This document shows positions 6,176 to 8,869 of a stretch of DNA of 8,869 nt, piece by piece. The stretch is from positions 1 to 8,869 of the forward strand of contig CATPAS010000170.1 of NCBI GenBank assembly GCA_955652075.1, given 5' to 3'. Position 1 is the stretch's first letter. Every line of letters starts with the position of its first letter. A program made the translations under genes and the position numbers. Source of the DNA: an uncultured Gaiellaceae bacterium (GTDB lineage Bacteria; Actinomycetota; Thermoleophilia; Gaiellales; Gaiellaceae). The notes beneath the pieces are model-generated. The model was not told the DNA's origin, did no database searches, and worked only from the letters and a program-made list of their open reading frames with translations.

Positions 6176-6831
6176 GTGAAGATCTCCTCGGCGTGCAGCT
6201 CGCGGTACTCCGCGGTTGGGCCGGCGAACGTCAGCCGTCCTCGTTGCAGCACTGCGACCCGGTCGGCGTAGAGCTCGAGCTCTTCGAGGTTCTGCGTCGC
6301 GAAGACCACAGATCCGCCCTGGTCGCGGAGGGCGGTCACCGTCTCCCAGAGCCGGCGCCGCTGGCCCGGATCGAGCGCGGCGGTGGGCTCGTCGAGGAGC
6401 AGCACGCGCGGACCGCCGAGCAACGCGAGCGCCACGTTGAGCCGCTGGCGGTTCCCGACGGACAGCGTGTGCGCGGGTCGGTCGGGAGGGATCTCGAACC
6501 GCACGAGAAGCTGCTCCGCAACAGGACCGTGATCCGGCTCGCCCTCGAGTCGCGCGAACAACTCGAGGTTTTCTCGGGCAGTCAGCCGGTCGTAGAACGC
6601 CGCGCGCTGCGGCACCCACCCGACTCGGACGTCGTCGACGCGCTCGATGGTTCCCGTACTCGGCTCCAGCGCACCGGCGAGCAGCGCCAGCAGGGTCGAC
6701 TTCCCCGCGCCGTTCGGGCCGATCAGCGCGAGCGCCTCGCCGGCACGCACATCGAGATCCGTTGGCTCGAGCGCGACCTGTGTGCCGAAACGGCGCGCGA
6801 CCTTGCGCGCCCGCAGCACCGTGTCGCTCAA
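6172..6831 (-). CDS. ABC transporter ATP-binding protein
   Basis: A 219-residue nucleotide-binding subunit, energising the permease encoded next to it. Motifs: Walker A GPNGAGKST (38-46), Q-loop Q75 in WVPQ, signature LSVGNRQRL (123-131), Walker B LLLDEP (144-149) and D-loop ALDP (152-155). Two positions depart from consensus. The signature reads LSVGN rather than LSGGQ, a kind of variation known among ABC-2 exporters. The switch-region histidine is replaced by Q180 in VFATQNLEE (codon CAG). The start is taken as TTG 6831, overlapping the stop of the AI-2E gene (TTGA); GTG 6819 is an alternative, and the frame open to 7290 is a shadow. It is short for the family but ends soon after the helical switch region, as compact ABC-2 ATPases do. 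Confidence 0.9.
   Translation of the reverse strand: MSDTVLRARKVARRFGTQVALEPTDLDVRAGEALALIGPNGAGKSTLLALLAGALEPSTGTIERVDDVRVGWVPQRAAFYDRLTARENLELFARLEGEPDHGPVAEQLLVRFEIPPDRPAHTLSVGNRQRLNVALALLGGPRVLLLDEPTAALDPGQRRRLWETVTALRDQGGSVVFATQNLEELELYADRVAVLQRGRLTFAGPTAEYRELHAEEIFT
6184..6189 (-). promoter_or_regulatory. Shine-Dalgarno inside the ATPase gene, for the permease
   Basis: GAGGAG on the minus strand lies within the last codons of the ATPase gene, eight bases before TTG 6175. It decides the permease start and points to coupled translation. Confidence 0.65.
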
Positions 6832-8015
6832 CGACTCGCCGCAGCCGGAGGAGGCTTCGCTTCTTCCAACCCGACGTCGACCGGGAGCACCTCCTCGTCG
6901 TCCCACGGCTCCAGCTCCGTACGGTCGCTGAAGTACTCCCACATCGCGCGGGCGGCGGCAAGCAGCGGCAACGCGATCAGCACGCCCGGCAGCCCGTAGA
7001 TCTCGCCGCCTGCGAGCAGGCCGAAGATGACGAGCAGCGGATGCAGCCGCAGCGCGCTGCCCATCACGTTCGGAACGACGATGTGACCCTCCACCTGATG
7101 GATCGCAAGGAAGAGCAACGCGACCCAGATCGCCGAGACGGGATGGACGACGAGTGCATACAGGAACGGCGGAATCGCACCGAGCCACGGTCCCATGTAC
7201 GGAATGAGCTCGGTGATCGCAACGAACGCACCGAAGAGCAGCGCGTACTTCTGCCCGTGCGGGAGCCACCCGAGCACACCGAAGAGCCATAAGCCCACGC
7301 CTGCGCTCGTGCCGATGATCAGCGACACGAGTGACTGGCCCTTCACGTAGCTCGTCAGCGAGTGCTCCATCCGCTGCACCAAGGGCTCAGAGCCGGGCTC
7401 GGGCGGAAACCGCCTGTTGAGCCGGCGTTCCAGCTTCGGAAAGTCGAGCAGCATGTAGATCGACACGACGAGGACCACGATCACGCTGAACAGCAGCTTC
7501 CCGATCGAGATCGCGGCGCCCTCGAGGAAGTTGATCACCTTCGTCGTGTACTTGCCTATGTCGTGCTTGCGGATGTCGCTCACGAGCCGATGGCCGCGAT
7601 TCTCGATGTTGATCCCGCCGAGGTGGTGGACATCCAGCCAGTGCTGCAGGCGATTCACGTCGCGATCCGCGTCGACGAGGCCGGTTCGTCCGTTCACGTT
7701 CGTAAAGTAGGAATCCACCCGTTTCGCGGCCGTCTTCGTCTCACTGACGACCACGGTCCCGAGAGCCCCGATGGCGGCGATCAACGCAACCGCGAACACG
7801 AGGTACACGAACGCGACTGCGAAGCCGCGCGGGATCCTGATCCTCTCCACCAGCCGAACGACGGGGCTCAGCAGCAGCGCGATCAGAAGCGCGACGAGAA
7901 AGAGAAAGACGACGTGACGGACCGCACCCGCCACCACCCACAGAAGCAGCAGCAGGACCGGGAACCCGGCCAGTTGGATCCAGCGCGGGATCTCGATCTT
8001 GGCCCTGCCGGGCAT
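6828..8015 (-). CDS. AI-2E family transporter
   Basis: A 395-residue integral membrane protein of the AI-2E (TqsA/PerM-like) family. Members have been linked to autoinducer-2 export, cation/proton exchange or unknown substrates; the substrate here cannot be told. Several helices are visible at about 14-50, 66-91, 168-190, 226-250, 256-272, 277-305 and 325-358. The family blocks are present: YMLLDFPKLERR (187-198), ITELIPYMGPWLGAIPP (267-283), HQVEGHIVVPNVMGS (306-320) and IYGLPGVLIALP (339-350). An unusual acidic, proline-rich tail follows (about 366-395). The ATG start at 8015 has no Shine-Dalgarno but has TACGAT seven bases upstream. It heads a unit with the ABC ATPase and permease and is divergent from the M23-like gene. 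Confidence 0.93.
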   Translation of the reverse strand: MPGRAKIEIPRWIQLAGFPVLLLLLWVVAGAVRHVVFLFLVALLIALLLSPVVRLVERIRIPRGFAVAFVYLVFAVALIAAIGALGTVVVSETKTAAKRVDSYFTNVNGRTGLVDADRDVNRLQHWLDVHHLGGINIENRGHRLVSDIRKHDIGKYTTKVINFLEGAAISIGKLLFSVIVVLVVSIYMLLDFPKLERRLNRRFPPEPGSEPLVQRMEHSLTSYVKGQSLVSLIIGTSAGVGLWLFGVLGWLPHGQKYALLFGAFVAITELIPYMGPWLGAIPPFLYALVVHPVSAIWVALLFLAIHQVEGHIVVPNVMGSALRLHPLLVIFGLLAGGEIYGLPGVLIALPLLAAARAMWEYFSDRTELEPWDDEEVLPVDVGLEEAKPPPAAASR

Positions 8016-8022
8016 GCCGGTG

Positions 8023-8028
8023 ATCGTA
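8023..8028 (-). promoter_or_regulatory. Leaderless-type -10 box of the AI-2E gene
   Basis: TACGAT (minus strand), then CACCGGC, then ATG 8015: seven-base spacing, as at the 49-residue gene and the M23-like gene. The -35 position reads GGGGAA, with no match to consensus. Confidence 0.5.
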
Positions 8029-8168
8029 CAGCCGCCGTCCTACGTTTCCCCACCGTTCGACCCCCGGATTGGGACTGGGACTGGGTAGAGGACGGCAACC
8101 TCGCCCTCGACCGTCACGAACGGGGGTCGGAAATGCGGGTGGATCCGAGGGTTCAGCTGTCACAAAGT
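8029..8168. other. Divergent spacer, no gene seen
   Basis: Part of the 204-base gap between the AI-2E start (8015) and the M23-like start (8220). Open frames here are continuations of shadows. The only internal structure is a short tandem, TGGGAC twice followed by TGGG (8070-8085). No riboswitch or tRNA fold is recognisable. Confidence 0.6.
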
Positions 8169-8205
8169 CGGACCCCTCATCGGTTCATGAAGGGGTCGGG
8201 GTCCG
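8169..8205. repeat. Nested inverted repeats upstream of the M23-like gene
   Basis: CGGACCCC (8169-8176) and GGGGTCCG (8198-8205) are perfect inverted copies. Inside them, GACCCCTCAT (8171-8180) can instead pair with ATGA-A-GGGGTC (8187-8197), leaving a six-base loop and one bulged A. GGGGTC therefore occurs twice in tandem (8192-8203), each copy able to pair with the same left arm. The right arm ends one base before the TACGGT box at 8207, so the structure covers the -35 region. If the message is leaderless, the element is not transcribed from this promoter and would act as DNA, for example as an operator. Confidence 0.55.
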
Positions 8206-8206
8206 T

Positions 8207-8212
8207 TACGGT
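8207..8212 (+). promoter_or_regulatory. Leaderless-type -10 box of the M23-like gene
   Basis: TACGGT, then GGCGCGA, then ATG 8220. The -35 position at 17 bases reads TTCATG, half a match to TTGACA, and lies inside the nested inverted repeats. Confidence 0.5.
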
Positions 8213-8219
8213 GGCGCGA

Positions 8220-8869
8220 ATGCCGGCCCCCTCCCGTCGACGCCCCGCGGCGCGCAAACGCCCGCGGAGCAAGCCTGTGCACCATCGGGCACGTCGCCTC
8301 ATCGTCCTGACCGTCGTTTCCGGCGTCCTGCTCGGGACGTTGCTGATCACCGCGTTCGGACAGGGAGCAACACGCGAACCGGCCCAGTCGCTGTCGAGCA
8401 CGGCGAGCCGGCTGCTGCCCGCGGGACCGCCGGCTCCGCTCACGGTCGCTCTGCACAACGGGCTCCGCATTCAGTTGCCGATCGCGCAGAACCGCGTCAC
8501 CGCGATCGGCTACCACTCCTCCGGCGACGGAGCGCTGCCGCTGAGCGCGCTTGGCCGTCAGGGCAACGAAGGCGCGCTCTTGCGACTCGCGCACAAGATC
8601 TTCGGGGGCGGCGGCGCGGGCTTCGTCTACTACCAGCTGAACGGCGGCGAGACCGCAGTGCTGGACGTCGGCGCCCTACCGGGTACAGACGTCTACGCGC
8701 CGGTGGACGGCACCATCGTCGGGATCTCGGACTACATCCTCAACGGCCAACGCTACGGCTCGCGCATCGACATCCAACCATCGGCCGATCCGTCACTCGT
8801 GGTCTCGCTCACCCATTTGAGCCCCGACCCGGCTCTCACCGTCGGCTCGACGATCGCCGCGTCGAGCAC
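8220..8869 (+). CDS. Membrane-anchored M23 (LytM)-like protein, degenerate (partial)
   Basis: The ATG at 8220 opens 216 codons to the right edge, so the C-terminus is missing. Order: a very basic N-terminus (residues 1-26, many Arg and Lys), one membrane helix at about 27-47 (signal anchor), a linker, then a region from about 72 including HNGLRIQLPIAQNRVTAIGYH (79-99, in part). An M23-like fold begins near 148: GTDVYAPVDGTIVGISD (155-171) matches the start of lysostaphin-type domains, and SLTHLSPDP (196-204) matches the conserved YxHLS segment with H199. The zinc motif HxxxD reads LxxxD (L153, D157), so one metal ligand is absent and the domain is probably not an active peptidase. The later HxH motif would lie beyond the window. 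It would act at the outer face of the membrane, perhaps as a regulator or scaffold in cell-wall turnover. It appears leaderless. Confidence 0.75.
   Translation, partial: MPAPSRRRPAARKRPRSKPVHHRARRLIVLTVVSGVLLGTLLITAFGQGATREPAQSLSSTASRLLPAGPPAPLTVALHNGLRIQLPIAQNRVTAIGYHSSGDGALPLSALGRQGNEGALLRLAHKIFGGGGAGFVYYQLNGGETAVLDVGALPGTDVYAPVDGTIVGISDYILNGQRYGSRIDIQPSADPSLVVSLTHLSPDPALTVGSTIAASS

Noticed and set aside
6176..6961. N-terminal extension of the permease frame into the ATPase gene
   Set aside because: The extension is Arg/Ala/Gly low-complexity sequence out of frame with the ATPase. GAGGAG eight bases before TTG 6175 marks the real start, so this is not a fused gene.
6832..7290. N-terminal extension of the ATPase frame into the AI-2E gene
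   Set aside because: The extra residues are shadow sequence; the ATPase fold begins right after TTG 6831.
8070..8085. TGGGAC tandem repeat
   Set aside because: Only two full units plus a partial one; too short to claim function in a GC-rich spacer.
8181..8191. GGTTCATGA as a tRNA T-arm
   Set aside because: No acceptor, D or anticodon stems can be built around it.
8169..8205. A c-di-AMP (ydaO) or other riboswitch before a cell-wall gene
   Set aside because: Such riboswitches are known before actinobacterial cell-wall hydrolases, but the element is under 40 bases, lacks a multi-stem layout, and lies upstream of the likely leaderless transcription start.
1..8869. Mobile element, CRISPR array or defence system
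   Set aside because: No transposase, integrase, terminal repeats, spaced repeats or known defence domain seen; all genes share similar base composition.

Overview
The window is a GC-rich, tightly packed chromosomal segment with no mobile element, RNA gene or CRISPR array that I can see. Gene content, very high G/C at third codon positions and leaderless-type promoters suggest an actinobacterium. The protein style resembles deep-branching Thermoleophilia/Gaiellales; that placement is an inference from recognition, not from a marker search.

Layout, left to right. A partial membrane protein (minus strand, runs off the left edge) may be the N-terminus of a Rieske iron-sulfur subunit. It has its own sigma70-like promoter and Shine-Dalgarno. 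Then come, all on the minus strand, a UbiD-family decarboxylase, a 49-residue membrane peptide, an unrecognised 178-residue protein, hemL (glutamate-1-semialdehyde aminotransferase) and hemB (porphobilinogen synthase). In transcription order this is hemB-hemL-hypothetical, then the small peptide, then ubiD, then the Rieske-like gene. The theme is respiratory cofactors: tetrapyrrole, quinone and possibly a cytochrome bc component.

A 29-base imperfect palindrome separates hemB from a second minus-strand unit. Its transcription order is AI-2E-family transporter, ABC ATPase, ABC-2 permease. The three genes are joined by two four-base TTGA stop/start overlaps. A 204-base divergent spacer follows. 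The last gene, on the plus strand, encodes a membrane-anchored M23 (LytM)-like protein that is cut by the right edge and lacks the first zinc-binding histidine.

Main points of interest. Five genes (hemB, the small peptide, ubiD, the AI-2E gene and the M23-like gene) carry TANNNT exactly 6 or 7 bases before the start codon, a leaderless arrangement. hemL has no ATG, GTG or TTG that would include its conserved N-terminus and probably starts at a CTG overlapping the hemB stop. The ABC ATPase has glutamine in place of the switch histidine. Several promoter elements are nested in the stop codon of the gene upstream. I did not find a clearly new multi-gene system; the window is mostly housekeeping with unusual expression signals.
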